A stretch of DNA of 64,000 nt from an uncultured Clostridia bacterium (GCA_934234035.1 CAKQHH010000003.1:61282-125281), one strand, 5' to 3'; counted from the first letter of the stretch, positions 1 through 8,563 are shown. Numbers and translations are program-made. The notes: generated from the letters alone by a model not told the origin.

Positions 1-6
1 AAGGGT

Positions 7-480
7 ATGCTAGACGCACAATATTATGAGAAGACAGATGAAATCATCGCCAACCATACAAGAGAAGAACGCTCACTGATTCCGATTATTCAGGACATTC
101 AGGAAGAATATCGGTATCTTCCGCCGGAGCTGCTGACGTATGTGGCGAAAGAGATTGGAATTACCGAAGCCAAAGCCTTCAGCGTTGCCAGCTTCTACGA
201 GAATTTTTCTTTTGAGCCAAAAGGAAAATACGTGATTAAGGTCTGTGACGGGACGGCCTGTCACGTGCGGAAGTCTATTCCGATTCTGAATGCGCTGAAC
301 AAAGAGCTGGGACTGAACGAACACAAACATACCTCGGACGATATGCTTTTCACCGTGGAAACGGTTTCCTGTCTGGGCGCCTGCGGACTGGCACCGGCGA
401 TTACCGTGAACGATGAGGTGCATCCGAAGATGTCGCCGGAGAAAGCAATGGATCTGCTGGAAGAACTGAGAGGTGAATAG
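7..480 (+). CDS. hydC: [FeFe] hydrogenase diaphorase subunit, NuoE/HydC-type 2Fe-2S protein
   Basis: This is a 157-residue thioredoxin-fold [2Fe-2S] protein of the NuoE/24-kDa family. It would pass electrons between the NADH/FMN subunit and the hydrogenase subunit of a cytoplasmic trimeric complex. The four cluster cysteines are visible as VCDGTACHV in the middle (about residues 80-85) and CLGACGLAP near residues 120-124. The N-terminal helical segment contains the usual LIPIIQDIQEEYRYLP. The length is typical of the family. Only six bases precede the ATG in this window, so the ribosome site and any earlier gene cannot be assessed. The next gene begins 1 nt after its stop. The order hydC-hydB-hydA is the standard one for electron-bifurcating group A3 hydrogenases, and the name rests on that context. 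Confidence 0.9.
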   Translation: MLDAQYYEKTDEIIANHTREERSLIPIIQDIQEEYRYLPPELLTYVAKEIGITEAKAFSVASFYENFSFEPKGKYVIKVCDGTACHVRKSIPILNALNKELGLNEHKHTSDDMLFTVETVSCLGACGLAPAITVNDEVHPKMSPEKAMDLLEELRGE

Positions 481-481
481 G

Positions 482-2371
482 ATGAAGCTTGAAAACAGAA
501 CGGAACTGAAAGAGTATCGGGCGGAATGTCAGAAGAAGCAAAGCGCCGACTGCAGGGTGCTGGTCTGCGGCGGAACCGGATGCCTGGCCAGCGGATCCGA
601 GAAAATCTATGAGAAGCTCACGGAGCTGACGAAGGAAAATGCCGGCGTGGAAGTGAAAATCGGGGAAGAGATTGCCCATGCCGGTACCGAGCACGTACAT
701 ACAAAGGTGATGAAGAGCGGCTGCCACGGTTTCTGCGAAATGGGCCCGCTGGTACGAATCGAGCCATACAATTATTTATACATCAAAGTAAAGCTGGAAG
801 ACTGCGAAGAGATTTACCGGGAGACCATTCTGGGAGGAAGACCGATTGAGCGCCTGATGTACAAGATGGACGGCGTAACTTACCCGTCCCAGGAAGAGAT
901 TCCGTTCTATGCAAAGCAGACGAGACTGGTGCTGAAGCATTGCGGACACATCGATGCGGAACACATCGAAGGCGCTTTGGCCGTGGGCGGATACAAGGGA
1001 ATCGAAAAAGCTATTTTTGAAATGACGCCGGAAGCAGTCATTCAGTGCATTTACGATTCCAAGCTGCGGGGCCGCGGCGGTGCAGGCTTCCAGACCGGAA
1101 AGAAATGGAAGCAGGTGGCATCCCAGGAGGAAAAGATTCGTTACGTGGTATGTAACGGTGATGAAGGCGATCCGGGTGCATTTATGGACCGAAGCATCAT
1201 GGAAGGCGACCCGCACCGCATGATCGAAGGCATGATGATTGCGGCATACGCGGTTCAGGCACAGGAAGGATATATCTACGTTCGTGCGGAATATCCGCTG
1301 GCCATCGAAAGACTGAAGACCGCCATTCAACAGGCAGAGGCGATTGGGCTGCTGGGCGACAATATTCTGGGAACGGATTTCAGTTTCCACCTCCACATCA
1401 ATCGAGGCGCCGGTGCTTTCGTATGCGGCGAAGGAAGTGCTCTGACCGCATCCATTGAAGGTCGGAGAGGCATGCCGAGAGTTAAGCCGCCGCGTACCGT
1501 TGCTCAGGGACTGTGGGCAAAACCGACGGTTCTGAACAACGTGGAAACCTATGCCAATGTGCCGATGATTTTGCTGAACGGTGCGGATTGGTACAGGGGA
1601 ATCGGTACGCCGGACAGCCCGGGTACTAAGGCGTTTGCCCTGACCGGCAACGTAAGAAACACGGGTCTCATCGAAGTGCCGATGGGAATTACGCTGCGGG
1701 AAGTCATTTACGACATCGGCGGCGGACTGCAGAACGATAAAGAATTCAAGGCCGTACAGATTGGCGGACCGTCCGGCGGCTGTCTGACGAAAGACCAGCT
1801 GGACAGCAAGATGGATTTCGATTCTCTGGCAAAGATCGGTGCCATGATTGGATCCGGCGGTCTTGTTATCATGGACGAGGACACCTGCATGGTGGAGGTT
1901 GCGCGGTTCTTCATGAGCTTCACCCAAAGAGAGAGCTGCGGAAAGTGCGTGCCGTGCCGGGAAGGAACGAAGCGTATGCTGGAAATCCTGGAACGGATTG
2001 TTGCGGGAAAAGGAAAGCCGTCGGATATGGACGAACTCCGGGAGCTGGCGGACATGATCGAATGCACCGCCCTTTGCGGACTGGGCAAGAGCGCACCGAA
2101 GCCGGTCATCAGTACCATGAATGCGTTTGAAGACGAGTATCTGGAACACATCAACGAGAAAAAATGCAGAACGGGAATTTGCTCCAACCTGCGGAGATTC
2201 CAGATTGACCCGAATGTATGCAAGGGATGCTCGAAGTGTGCACGGAATTGTCCGGCAGGCGCAATTGAGGGCGAACTGAAATCGCCGTATCACATCAATC
2301 AGGAAAAATGCATCAAGTGCGGTGCCTGCATGGAGCAGTGTCCATTCAAGGCCATTCACATCGAAAAGTAG
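482..2371 (+). CDS. hydB: NADH-dependent hydrogenase flavoprotein subunit, NuoF/HydB-type
   Basis: This 629-residue flavoprotein would bind NAD(H) and FMN and exchange electrons with HydA and HydC. The domain order is: an N-terminal thioredoxin-like [2Fe-2S] domain with CGGTGC and SGCHGFC cysteines (residues about 25-95); the NuoF core with the glycine-rich GRGGAGFQTGKKW and GDEGDPGAFMDR motifs; an SLBB segment; the iron-sulfur site SCGKCVPCREGT; and a C-terminal ferredoxin with CKGCSKCARNC and CIKCGACMEQC. I chose ATG 482 over a GTG at 473 because an AGAGGTG ribosome site lies about 7 nt upstream of 482, while the GTG sits inside that site. The fused 2Fe-2S and 2x4Fe-4S ends are characteristic of the HydB of trimeric bifurcating hydrogenases rather than respiratory complex I. 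Confidence 0.92.
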   Translation: MKLENRTELKEYRAECQKKQSADCRVLVCGGTGCLASGSEKIYEKLTELTKENAGVEVKIGEEIAHAGTEHVHTKVMKSGCHGFCEMGPLVRIEPYNYLYIKVKLEDCEEIYRETILGGRPIERLMYKMDGVTYPSQEEIPFYAKQTRLVLKHCGHIDAEHIEGALAVGGYKGIEKAIFEMTPEAVIQCIYDSKLRGRGGAGFQTGKKWKQVASQEEKIRYVVCNGDEGDPGAFMDRSIMEGDPHRMIEGMMIAAYAVQAQEGYIYVRAEYPLAIERLKTAIQQAEAIGLLGDNILGTDFSFHLHINRGAGAFVCGEGSALTASIEGRRGMPRVKPPRTVAQGLWAKPTVLNNVETYANVPMILLNGADWYRGIGTPDSPGTKAFALTGNVRNTGLIEVPMGITLREVIYDIGGGLQNDKEFKAVQIGGPSGGCLTKDQLDSKMDFDSLAKIGAMIGSGGLVIMDEDTCMVEVARFFMSFTQRESCGKCVPCREGTKRMLEILERIVAGKGKPSDMDELRELADMIECTALCGLGKSAPKPVISTMNAFEDEYLEHINEKKCRTGICSNLRRFQIDPNVCKGCSKCARNCPAGAIEGELKSPYHINQEKCIKCGACMEQCPFKAIHIEK

Positions 2372-2382
2372 GAGGGACGATT

Positions 2383-4083
2383 ATGGGATATATGACAATT
2401 GATGGGAGGACGGTAGAATTTACCGATGAGCCGAATGTGCTCGCCGTCATTCGTAAAGCAGATATCGATATACCAACACTTTGCTATCATTCGGAGCTGT
2501 CCGTGTACGGCGCCTGTCGTCTGTGCACGGTGGAAAATGAGCGAGGAAAGACCTTCGCCTCCTGCTCCGAGCCGCCGAGAGACGGAATGATCGTCTACAC
2601 CAATACGCCGCGCCTGATGAAGTACCGGAAGCTCATCCTGGAGCTTTTGCTGGCAGCGCATTGCAGAGACTGCACCACCTGCATCAAGAGCGGCGAGTGT
2701 CAGCTGCAGGCACTGGCGCACCGCATGGGCGTGGAGACCATTCGATTTGAAAATACCAAAGAGCAGCATCCGCTGGATTTCAGTTCTCCGTCCATCGTGC
2801 GGGATCCGAATAAGTGCATCCTCTGCGGAGACTGCGTCCGCATGTGCGACAACGTGCAGTCGGTGAACGCCATCGACTTTGCATACCGGGGCACTCGGGC
2901 GTTGGTAACACCTGCTTTTAACAAGAAAATTGCCGAAACGGACTGCGTCAACTGCGGACAGTGCCGCGTGGTATGTCCCACTGGCGCCATCAGTATTCAC
3001 ACGAATACGGACACTGTTTGGGATCTTCTGGCGGATAAAAACACGAAGGTCGTGGCGCAGATTGCTCCGGCAGTGCGCGTTGCGGTAGGAGATCGGTTCG
3101 GTCTGCCAAAGGGTGAAAACGTGATGGGCAAGCTGGTAAACGTGCTGCACCGGCTAGGCTTCGATGAAGTATATGATACCTCCTACGGTGCAGACCTGAC
3201 GGTCATCGAGGAATCCGAAGAGCTGTTGAACCGTCTGGAAGCCGGCGAGAACCTTCCGCTGTTCACCTCCTGCTGTCCGGCATGGGTGAAATTCTGCGAG
3301 GAACGCTATCCGGACCTGGCAAAGAATCTGTCCACTTGCCGCTCGCCGCAGCAGATGTTCGGTGCGGTAGTGCGGGAATACTATAAGGATCCGGAGAAGA
3401 GCGGCGGAAAGAGAATCGTGTCGGTTTCCATCATGCCGTGTACCGCTAAGAAAGAAGAAATTCTGAGACCGGAGTCCACCACCAACGGAAAACAGGATAT
3501 CGATTATGTCCTGACCACAACGGAACTGATCGGCATGATTCGAAAAGCCGGAATCCGTTTCGAAGATTTGGAGATTGAGGCAACGGATATGCCGTTCGGC
3601 ATCGGATCCGGGGCCGGCGTCATCTTCGGCGTTACCGGCGGTGTGACGGAAGCGGTTCTGAGACGCCTCCGGGAAGGCCACAACCGTGCGGATATGGAGA
3701 AGATTAAATTCAGCGGCGTTCGCGGCGAAGACGGACTCAAAGAAGTGGCGTTCGACTACAACGGACGCACCATCCGTGCCGCGGTTGTAAACGGTCTGGG
3801 CAATGCGAACAGCCTGATGAAGAGAATTCAGAGCGGCGAAGTGCAGTACGATTTCGTGGAAGTCATGGCCTGCCGACGGGGATGCATCATGGGCGGCGGA
3901 CAGCCGGTACCGGTAGATCCGGAAAGCCGAATTGCGAGAAGCAAGGGCATCTACAACACGGACATCAACACGCAGATCAAGAAGTCCAATGAGAACCCGT
4001 TGGTTCAGTCGCTGTACGACGGCCTGCTGAAGGGAAAGACCCACGAGCTGCTGCATCGGAATTTTGAAGCGGCAGGGAAATAA
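2383..4083 (+). CDS. hydA: [FeFe] hydrogenase catalytic subunit
   Basis: This is the catalytic subunit (566 residues), which reduces protons to H2 or oxidises H2 at the H-cluster. In order: an N-terminal [2Fe-2S] domain (CYHSELSVYGACRLC), a His-ligated 4Fe-4S site (HCRDCTTCIKSGEC), two 4Fe-4S ferredoxin motifs (CILCGDCVRMC and CVNCGQCRVVC), then the H-cluster domain. The H-cluster signatures are TSCCPAW (residues about 295-301), MPCTAKK (351-357) and MACRRGCIMGGGQP (495-508), followed by the small-subunit-like tail. Start 2383 follows GGAGGGACGATT at good spacing; an in-frame upstream start at 2308 lies inside hydB and is rejected. The third signature reads CRRGC where many family members have CPGGC. 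With hydC and hydB it forms a complete trimer, likely coupling NADH and ferredoxin to H2. Confidence 0.94.
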   Translation: MGYMTIDGRTVEFTDEPNVLAVIRKADIDIPTLCYHSELSVYGACRLCTVENERGKTFASCSEPPRDGMIVYTNTPRLMKYRKLILELLLAAHCRDCTTCIKSGECQLQALAHRMGVETIRFENTKEQHPLDFSSPSIVRDPNKCILCGDCVRMCDNVQSVNAIDFAYRGTRALVTPAFNKKIAETDCVNCGQCRVVCPTGAISIHTNTDTVWDLLADKNTKVVAQIAPAVRVAVGDRFGLPKGENVMGKLVNVLHRLGFDEVYDTSYGADLTVIEESEELLNRLEAGENLPLFTSCCPAWVKFCEERYPDLAKNLSTCRSPQQMFGAVVREYYKDPEKSGGKRIVSVSIMPCTAKKEEILRPESTTNGKQDIDYVLTTTELIGMIRKAGIRFEDLEIEATDMPFGIGSGAGVIFGVTGGVTEAVLRRLREGHNRADMEKIKFSGVRGEDGLKEVAFDYNGRTIRAAVVNGLGNANSLMKRIQSGEVQYDFVEVMACRRGCIMGGGQPVPVDPESRIARSKGIYNTDINTQIKKSNENPLVQSLYDGLLKGKTHELLHRNFEAAGK

Positions 4084-4112
4084 ACGCGCTTAATAAAATG
4101 ATGTAGATTGCG

Positions 4113-4155
4113 AAAATCCCCACCTTGTCGGATACTCCGATGGGTGGGGATTTTT
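4113..4155. terminator. Bidirectional terminator between hydA and proC
   Basis: Inverted arms AATCCCCACC and GGTGGGGATT flank a loop with its own small CGGA/TCCG pairing. The hairpin has an A-run on one side and TTTTT on the other, so it can end both the hydrogenase operon (plus) and proC (minus), which converge here. Confidence 0.85.
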
Positions 4156-4158
4156 ACT

Positions 4159-4947
4159 CTATTTCATAATATCCACAATCGCCTGAATCAGTGCGCCGCG
4201 GAAGCCGTTGGTCTCCAGCGCAGCCACGCCCTTGATGGTGGCGCCACCCGGGGAGCAGACGCCGTCCTTCAGTGCGGCCGGATGGGAGCCGGTCTCCATG
4301 GCATAGGCCGCAGAGCCCTCCATCATCTTCTCGACCAGACGGTATGCGGTGGCCCGAGGCATTCCGTGGAGAACCGCCGCATCGGCCAAAGCCTCGATGA
4401 CGATGTCCATAAAGGCCGGCGTGCTTCCCGCCACGATGCCGCCCAGGTCCAGCAGCTCCGGCGGAAGCAGTTCAATCAGCGCGATGCGGCCGAACACTTC
4501 GTTGAAAATCTCCAGCTGTTCTTCCGTCAGAGAATGGTCTTTGGAACATACCAGAACACCCTTGCCCACTTCAATCGGTGTGTTCGGCACCACGCAAATC
4601 ACGTGACAGCCCTCCGGAAGAAGTTCGGTATAGCGCTGATGGGAAATCCCGTAAGCGATGGAAACGATGATTTTGCCCGGGAGCAGATTCCGCACTTCCC
4701 GGAGAACGTTCTCCACCTGCGTCGGAATGACGCCCACGATCACGATGTCGGAATTTTCCACCACCTCAGCGGTAGTCCCCGGGTGGATGCCCAACGCCGC
4801 ACAGTTGCTTTCCAGCCGCGCCCGGTTCCGTGCACTGGCGGTAATCCGGGACGGATTAATTCCGCCGTAGGTAATAAAACCCTTCACGATGGCAGAGGAC
4901 ATGCTGCCCAGTCCGATAATACCGATTCTTGTATTTTCTGCGTTCAT
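4159..4947 (-). CDS. proC: Pyrroline-5-carboxylate reductase
   Basis: The enzyme would reduce 1-pyrroline-5-carboxylate to L-proline with NAD(P)H in the cytoplasm. The N-terminal Rossmann motif IGLGSMSSAIVKGF, the central VVPNTPIEVGKG region and the C-terminal dimerisation helices with GSTPAF and SPGGATIKG are all family hallmarks. The 262-residue length is normal. I prefer the ATG at 4947 because AAAGGA is about 9 nt upstream; an in-frame ATG at 4956 would sit almost on the ribosome site. It lies 33 nt downstream of the small UGA-containing gene on the same strand, so the two are probably co-transcribed. Nearby proline peptidases elsewhere in the window make a proline-centred metabolism plausible. 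Confidence 0.92.
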   Translation of the reverse strand: MNAENTRIGIIGLGSMSSAIVKGFITYGGINPSRITASARNRARLESNCAALGIHPGTTAEVVENSDIVIVGVIPTQVENVLREVRNLLPGKIIVSIAYGISHQRYTELLPEGCHVICVVPNTPIEVGKGVLVCSKDHSLTEEQLEIFNEVFGRIALIELLPPELLDLGGIVAGSTPAFMDIVIEALADAAVLHGMPRATAYRLVEKMMEGSAAYAMETGSHPAALKDGVCSPGGATIKGVAALETNGFRGALIQAIVDIMK

Positions 4948-4980
4948 AACAATCATTCCTTTCCAATAAAAACAGTTTCG

Positions 4981-5313
4981 CTAAAGTTCGGGGTGTCCGC
5001 CTTCCTCGTCGTCTTTGGCGGGGAGCAGGCCGTCCACCTCAAAGCAGGTGAGCCAGGGATGCTCTTCATACCGCACCGTAATCTCTCCGTCGATGATGAC
5101 CCCCTCCGCCGGATAATACACATTTCCCAGCTCGCTGGAGTCCAGGGTGTACCCCTGTGCCAGCAGGGACTCCTTCTCCTCATCGGTAAACCTTACCGAT
5201 ATCTCCAATCGTGGAGGCGCGCATCAGCTGGTGATGGTTTCCACCGAAAGGAGGACGTGGCGAAAGCCCCGCTTCTTCATGTATGCAACGGCATTTTCAT
5301 TTAGTTTAACCAT
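4981..5313 (-). CDS. Probable small selenoprotein with in-frame UGA (Sec30-Cys31)
   Basis: Read from ATG 5313, this frame gives 110 residues with one in-frame UGA at 5226-5224, giving a U-C pair at residues 30-31 followed by APPRLEISVRF. A strong GGAGG lies 7 nt before the ATG. The protein-like sequence continues seamlessly on both sides of the UGA: an amphipathic N-terminal segment, a beta strand just before the UC pair, then EISVRF and an acidic tail. If UGA were a stop, the first part would be a 29-residue peptide, and the second part would need a non-canonical start with no ribosome site. A hairpin with a GGU loop sits downstream of the UGA in the position expected of a bacterial SECIS. 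It resembles small proteins with a Cys-Cys or Sec-Cys motif that I recall being annotated as a CC/Se family. Function unknown; probably redox. Co-transcribed with proC. Confidence 0.78.
5182..5200 (-). promoter_or_regulatory. Candidate bacterial SECIS hairpin
   Basis: On the minus strand an 8-bp perfect stem, ATCGGTAA/TTACCGAT, closes on a three-base GGU loop. The loop guanines fall 32-33 nt after the UGA, inside the usual spacing window for bacterial SECIS elements recognised by SelB. The stem is itself in-frame coding sequence. The fold was judged by eye only. Confidence 0.7.
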
Positions 5314-5365
5314 AATATACCTCCGTGTACGAAGGGATTGTAACACAAAGGGAAAAGCCGGTGCA

Positions 5366-5402
5366 AGGGGAGGAAAAGAAAAGAGACAGCCCGTGCAGGC
5401 TG
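5366..5402 (-). terminator. Terminator downstream of the flavin oxidoreductase gene
   Basis: On the minus strand CAGCC/GGCTG form a short hairpin followed by TCTCTTTTCTTTT, between the stop of the flavin oxidoreductase gene (5470) and the start of the small selenoprotein gene (5313). It separates the two units. Confidence 0.55.
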
Positions 5403-5469
5403 CCCCCTTCTTTATGTAGGAAAATCATGTCATGTTGTATGTGAAAGTGATTGATAACGGAACGGAGGA

Positions 5470-7476
5470 TTAGTCGATAAAGCCTCTCTTCTCCAATACC
5501 CGGATGATGTTGCGGCCTTCTTCGGTTCCGTCGATGATTCTTCTCTGACGCTTGGAGTCCCCGATGTTCATAATCTCGATGGAGCCTTCTTCCCCGAATT
5601 CTTCGTTGAGCATATCCAGTACCGGGTTGTTGGACTTCAGACCCATGCAGATGCATCCGTAGTCGAACGGTACTTCTTCAATCTCACCATCCGGATTCTT
5701 AACGACGAAGCAATCCGGTTTTACTTCCTGCAGTGCAGTGGAAGGTCTCTGATGTACGTCGTACTTCTTCATCAGATCGGCGATGCTGACCTTGGTGATC
5801 GGATCCAGTCCGGCACCGATGGCAGGCATCATCTCGATGACGGTGGTATCGGCGCCCTTCGGTGCGAAGTATTCCACAACGTCCAGGCCTACGGCACCGC
5901 CGCCGACGATAACGGCCTTTTTGCCGGTCAGGTCTTCCGGATAGTTCGGCAGGTTATCGATGACGCCCAGTACGGTCTTTACCTTTCCGCCTTCCTTATT
6001 CACATTCTCTTTCAGTCCCGGAATCGGAAGAATCAGTGGCAGGGAACCGGTGGCATTGACAATCACGTCCGGATTCAGGCTCTTTACGAACTCCGGTGTG
6101 GCTTCCGTGCTGAGGAATGTGTGGAGGTTGTGGAGCTTTGCCATTCTTCTCTCCAGGTAATCCGGGAAATCTCTGAGTCGGTTCTTGTCCGGGAACTTGG
6201 AGATCTCCACAGCCAGTCCGCCCAGGTGATCCGCCTTCTCAATCAGGAATACGGAGCAGCCTACTTCTGCTGCGGTACATGCGGCTTCCATACCGGTGGT
6301 ACCTCCGCCGATGACAACGACGTTGCAAGCCTTGTTGACCTTCAGCTTTTTATATTCTTCTCCTTCCAGAACTGCCGGGTTCACGGTGCAGCGAATCGGA
6401 CGGTTGTTGCCGATACGGTTGCCGGCACATCCGATGTTGCAGGAGATGCATTTGCGGATGTCGTCTTCACAGCCGAACTCTGCCTTGTTGACCCAATCCG
6501 GATCGGCAATGAGTCCACGGCCGATTCCGATGAAGTCGGCATCGCCTCTTTCCAGAATTTCGTTGGCCACCTTCGGGCTTCGGATGTTGCCCATGGTGAT
6601 TACCGGCTTTCCGTATTTCTCCTTTACGGCCTTTGCCATGTAGGATCTCCATCCGTCGGCATAGCAGTTGCTGTCAATCTGATACTGCAGGGACTGATTC
6701 AGGCCGGCGGAAACGTTGTATACGTCGACGAATTCATCGAAGTACTGCAGATATTCTAGACAATCTTCCAGAGTGTTGCCGCCCGGCAGCATCTCGTCGG
6801 CACTGATTCTGCAGAGGATTGGTGTGAACGGTCCCACCTGCTTTCTCACTTCTTCCAGAACCATCCGTCCGAAGCGGGCTCTGTTCTCCAGGCTGCCGCC
6901 GAATTCGTCTGTTCTCTTATTGTAGATCGGAGAGAGGAACTGGCTGATGAGGTAGGAGTGTCCGCAGTGAACTTCTACGGCATCGAATCCTGCAGTTACG
7001 GCTCTCTTCGCGGCTTCGCCGTATTTTTTTACGATAACTTCCATTTCTTCCTTGGTCAGAGGACGAGGTTCCTCGCCGCCATCCTTAGATGGAACGTTGG
7101 ATGCGGATACCGGCTGTACTCCGGTACGAGCGGAAGATGCGGAGGCACCGGCATGGTTGATCTGAATGGCAACCATGCCGCCTTCGTCATGGATGGTATC
7201 GGTAAGCTTGTAAAGTCTCGGCATGAAGCTGTCGTGGTCGATACGGATTTGGCTGGTGCCGTTGGATCCGGTCGGGAAATCCACGTTTGCGTTCTCGACG
7301 ATAATCAGACCCGTGCCGCCTTTGGCTCTGAGTCTGTAGTAATTGATGTGCTGATAGCTCATCTGGCCGTCCGGTTCACCGTAGTTGGTTCCCATCGGGG
7401 TCATTACAACTCTGTTCTTGAAAGTAGTACGGTTTACGGTAATCGGTTTGAAAATGTTTGGATAATCCTTCTTCAT
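5470..7476 (-). CDS. Old-yellow-enzyme-type NAD(P)H:flavin oxidoreductase with FAD/NAD domain
   Basis: A 668-residue fusion of an FMN-binding TIM barrel (residues 1-340; VVMTPMGTNYGE, HCGHSYLISQFLSP) with a 4Fe-4S motif (CISCNIGC... about 350-370) and a C-terminal FAD/NAD(P)-binding part (VVIGGGTTGMEAA and VIVGGGAVGLDVVEYF). This is the architecture of 2,4-dienoyl-CoA reductase and clostridial enoate reductases, which reduce activated C=C bonds. The start at 7476 follows GGGAGGAAATACA; an upstream in-frame start at 7506 lacks a site. The gene lies next to a LysR regulator and shikimate-pathway enzymes, and shares a dyad operator with them. Its likely substrate is therefore a cyclohexene carboxylate derived from shikimate or quinate, which is inference. 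Other substrates such as enoates remain possible. Confidence 0.85.
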   Translation of the reverse strand: MKKDYPNIFKPITVNRTTFKNRVVMTPMGTNYGEPDGQMSYQHINYYRLRAKGGTGLIIVENANVDFPTGSNGTSQIRIDHDSFMPRLYKLTDTIHDEGGMVAIQINHAGASASSARTGVQPVSASNVPSKDGGEEPRPLTKEEMEVIVKKYGEAAKRAVTAGFDAVEVHCGHSYLISQFLSPIYNKRTDEFGGSLENRARFGRMVLEEVRKQVGPFTPILCRISADEMLPGGNTLEDCLEYLQYFDEFVDVYNVSAGLNQSLQYQIDSNCYADGWRSYMAKAVKEKYGKPVITMGNIRSPKVANEILERGDADFIGIGRGLIADPDWVNKAEFGCEDDIRKCISCNIGCAGNRIGNNRPIRCTVNPAVLEGEEYKKLKVNKACNVVVIGGGTTGMEAACTAAEVGCSVFLIEKADHLGGLAVEISKFPDKNRLRDFPDYLERRMAKLHNLHTFLSTEATPEFVKSLNPDVIVNATGSLPLILPIPGLKENVNKEGGKVKTVLGVIDNLPNYPEDLTGKKAVIVGGGAVGLDVVEYFAPKGADTTVIEMMPAIGAGLDPITKVSIADLMKKYDVHQRPSTALQEVKPDCFVVKNPDGEIEEVPFDYGCICMGLKSNNPVLDMLNEEFGEEGSIEIMNIGDSKRQRRIIDGTEEGRNIIRVLEKRGFID

Positions 7477-7576
7477 TGTATTTCCTCCCTTACGGGTTCT
7501 GTTCACCCTGTTTGAAATTCACTGTTCTTAATAATCGAGGGTTATCTCTCTGCCTTGTGGTACCTATATGATAAAT

Positions 7577-7613
7577 AAAAAACGGGCAAAAGAAAAATAT
7601 CTTTCTTGCCCGT
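7577..7613 (-). terminator. Terminator of the lysR gene
   Basis: On the minus strand ACGGGCAAGAAA pairs with TTTCTTTTGCCCGT and is followed by TTTTTTATTTAT. It lies just beyond the lysR stop codon and ahead of the flavin oxidoreductase gene. Confidence 0.85.
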
Positions 7614-7614
7614 A

Positions 7615-7637
7615 ATTGATAGCTTGAACGTATCGAT
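7615..7637. promoter_or_regulatory. Candidate LysR operator (copy 1) before the flavin oxidoreductase gene
   Basis: The core on the minus strand is GATACGTTCAAGCTATC, a partial dyad with GATA and TATC ends. Sixteen of its 17 bases match copy 2 at 8646-8662, in front of the lysR/aroE pair. It lies 139 nt upstream of the oxidoreductase start, so it is placed to control that gene. Confidence 0.65.
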
Positions 7638-7654
7638 AAGAAAATATCAATGCG

Positions 7655-8563
7655 TTACAGAATTGTTTTCAGCTCGGAAGAATCCAGGTCCGAGCCCTTG
7701 ATCATAAAGTCGATGAAGCGTTTTGCCGCCGGAATCAGGTAGTGGTTCTTCAGCCATACGATGTTCACATAATGAATCAAATCCACATCGGAGATGCTGT
7801 GAATTTTCAGATGCTCTTCGTTCAGAACGTCCACCCGTGCCACGAGGGCGATGCCGAACTGTTCCCGCACCAGCGCCTGGATGGCGTTCTCATCGGAACA
7901 TTCGCAGATGATGTTCGGTGTGATGTCCAGGTTGCGGTAGAGGCGTTTCGTATAGCCGCCTAATCCGGAGATTCGGTCATATCCGATTACCGGATAGTGG
8001 GTCAGCTCCCGGATGGACAGATCGTCCTTCTCCGCCAGCGGGTGATCCTTGGAAGTGATGATTACCATTTCCTGCTTCAGGATGGGGGTGAATTCCAGCT
8101 CCTCTTCATTCTCCGAAAAAGAACAGAAGCCCACGTCCAGGTTGCCGTTCTTGATTTCCTTTATGATAGAGGAGGAGCGATTTTGAGTGAAGCCGAAGGT
8201 GACCTTCTCGTTCTCCGGCATGTCCAGGAAGGATCGCACTTTGTGGGGGATGTAGTAGTTGGCCAGGGGGAAGACGTAGCCGATGTCAATTCTTCCGCCG
8301 TTGGTGGACAGCTCCTTCATCTTGTATGTTGCTCGGTCGCATTCGTCCAGAATGCGGTTGGTGTATTCCAGAAAGAGCCGGCCGCTTCCGGTCAGCGCAA
8401 TGTGCCGTCCGGTTCGTTCGAAGAGGACGACGCCCAGCTCGTGCTCCAGGGTGTCGATGGAGCGGGAAAGGGACGGCTGAGAAATGTACAGTTCCTCTGC
8501 AGCCGCCCGGAAATTCATGGTCCGTGCGACCGCCTGAAAATATTTTAGTTGATTGAGTGTCAT
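7655..8563 (-). CDS. LysR-family transcriptional regulator of the shikimate/quinate locus
   Basis: A 302-residue LysR protein. The N-terminal winged helix-turn-helix is unmistakable (MTLNQLKYFQAVARTMNF, then YISQPSLSRSIDTLE), followed by the two-lobed effector-binding domain (VGFCSFSENEEE, PVIGYDRI). It is transcribed divergently from aroE, the classic arrangement in which a LysR protein binds the shared intergenic region and activates the neighbour in the presence of a substrate. A dyad at 8642-8664 lies in that intergenic region, and a near-identical one lies before the flavin oxidoreductase gene. The effector is probably shikimate, quinate or a derivative, which is inference from the neighbours. 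Its ribosome site is unremarkable. Confidence 0.88.
   Translation of the reverse strand: MTLNQLKYFQAVARTMNFRAAAEELYISQPSLSRSIDTLEHELGVVLFERTGRHIALTGSGRLFLEYTNRILDECDRATYKMKELSTNGGRIDIGYVFPLANYYIPHKVRSFLDMPENEKVTFGFTQNRSSSIIKEIKNGNLDVGFCSFSENEEELEFTPILKQEMVIITSKDHPLAEKDDLSIRELTHYPVIGYDRISGLGGYTKRLYRNLDITPNIICECSDENAIQALVREQFGIALVARVDVLNEEHLKIHSISDVDLIHYVNIVWLKNHYLIPAAKRFIDFMIKGSDLDSSELKTIL

Noticed and set aside
776..2359. Long minus-strand open frame opposite hydB
   Set aside because: It is the shadow of a GC-rich coding gene on the other strand: no protein family resemblance and no ribosome site.
4981..5208. A 75-residue protein starting at TTG 5208
   Set aside because: It has no ribosome site there, while the upstream ATG 5313 with GGAGG is in the same frame and separated only by a UGA that fits selenocysteine decoding.
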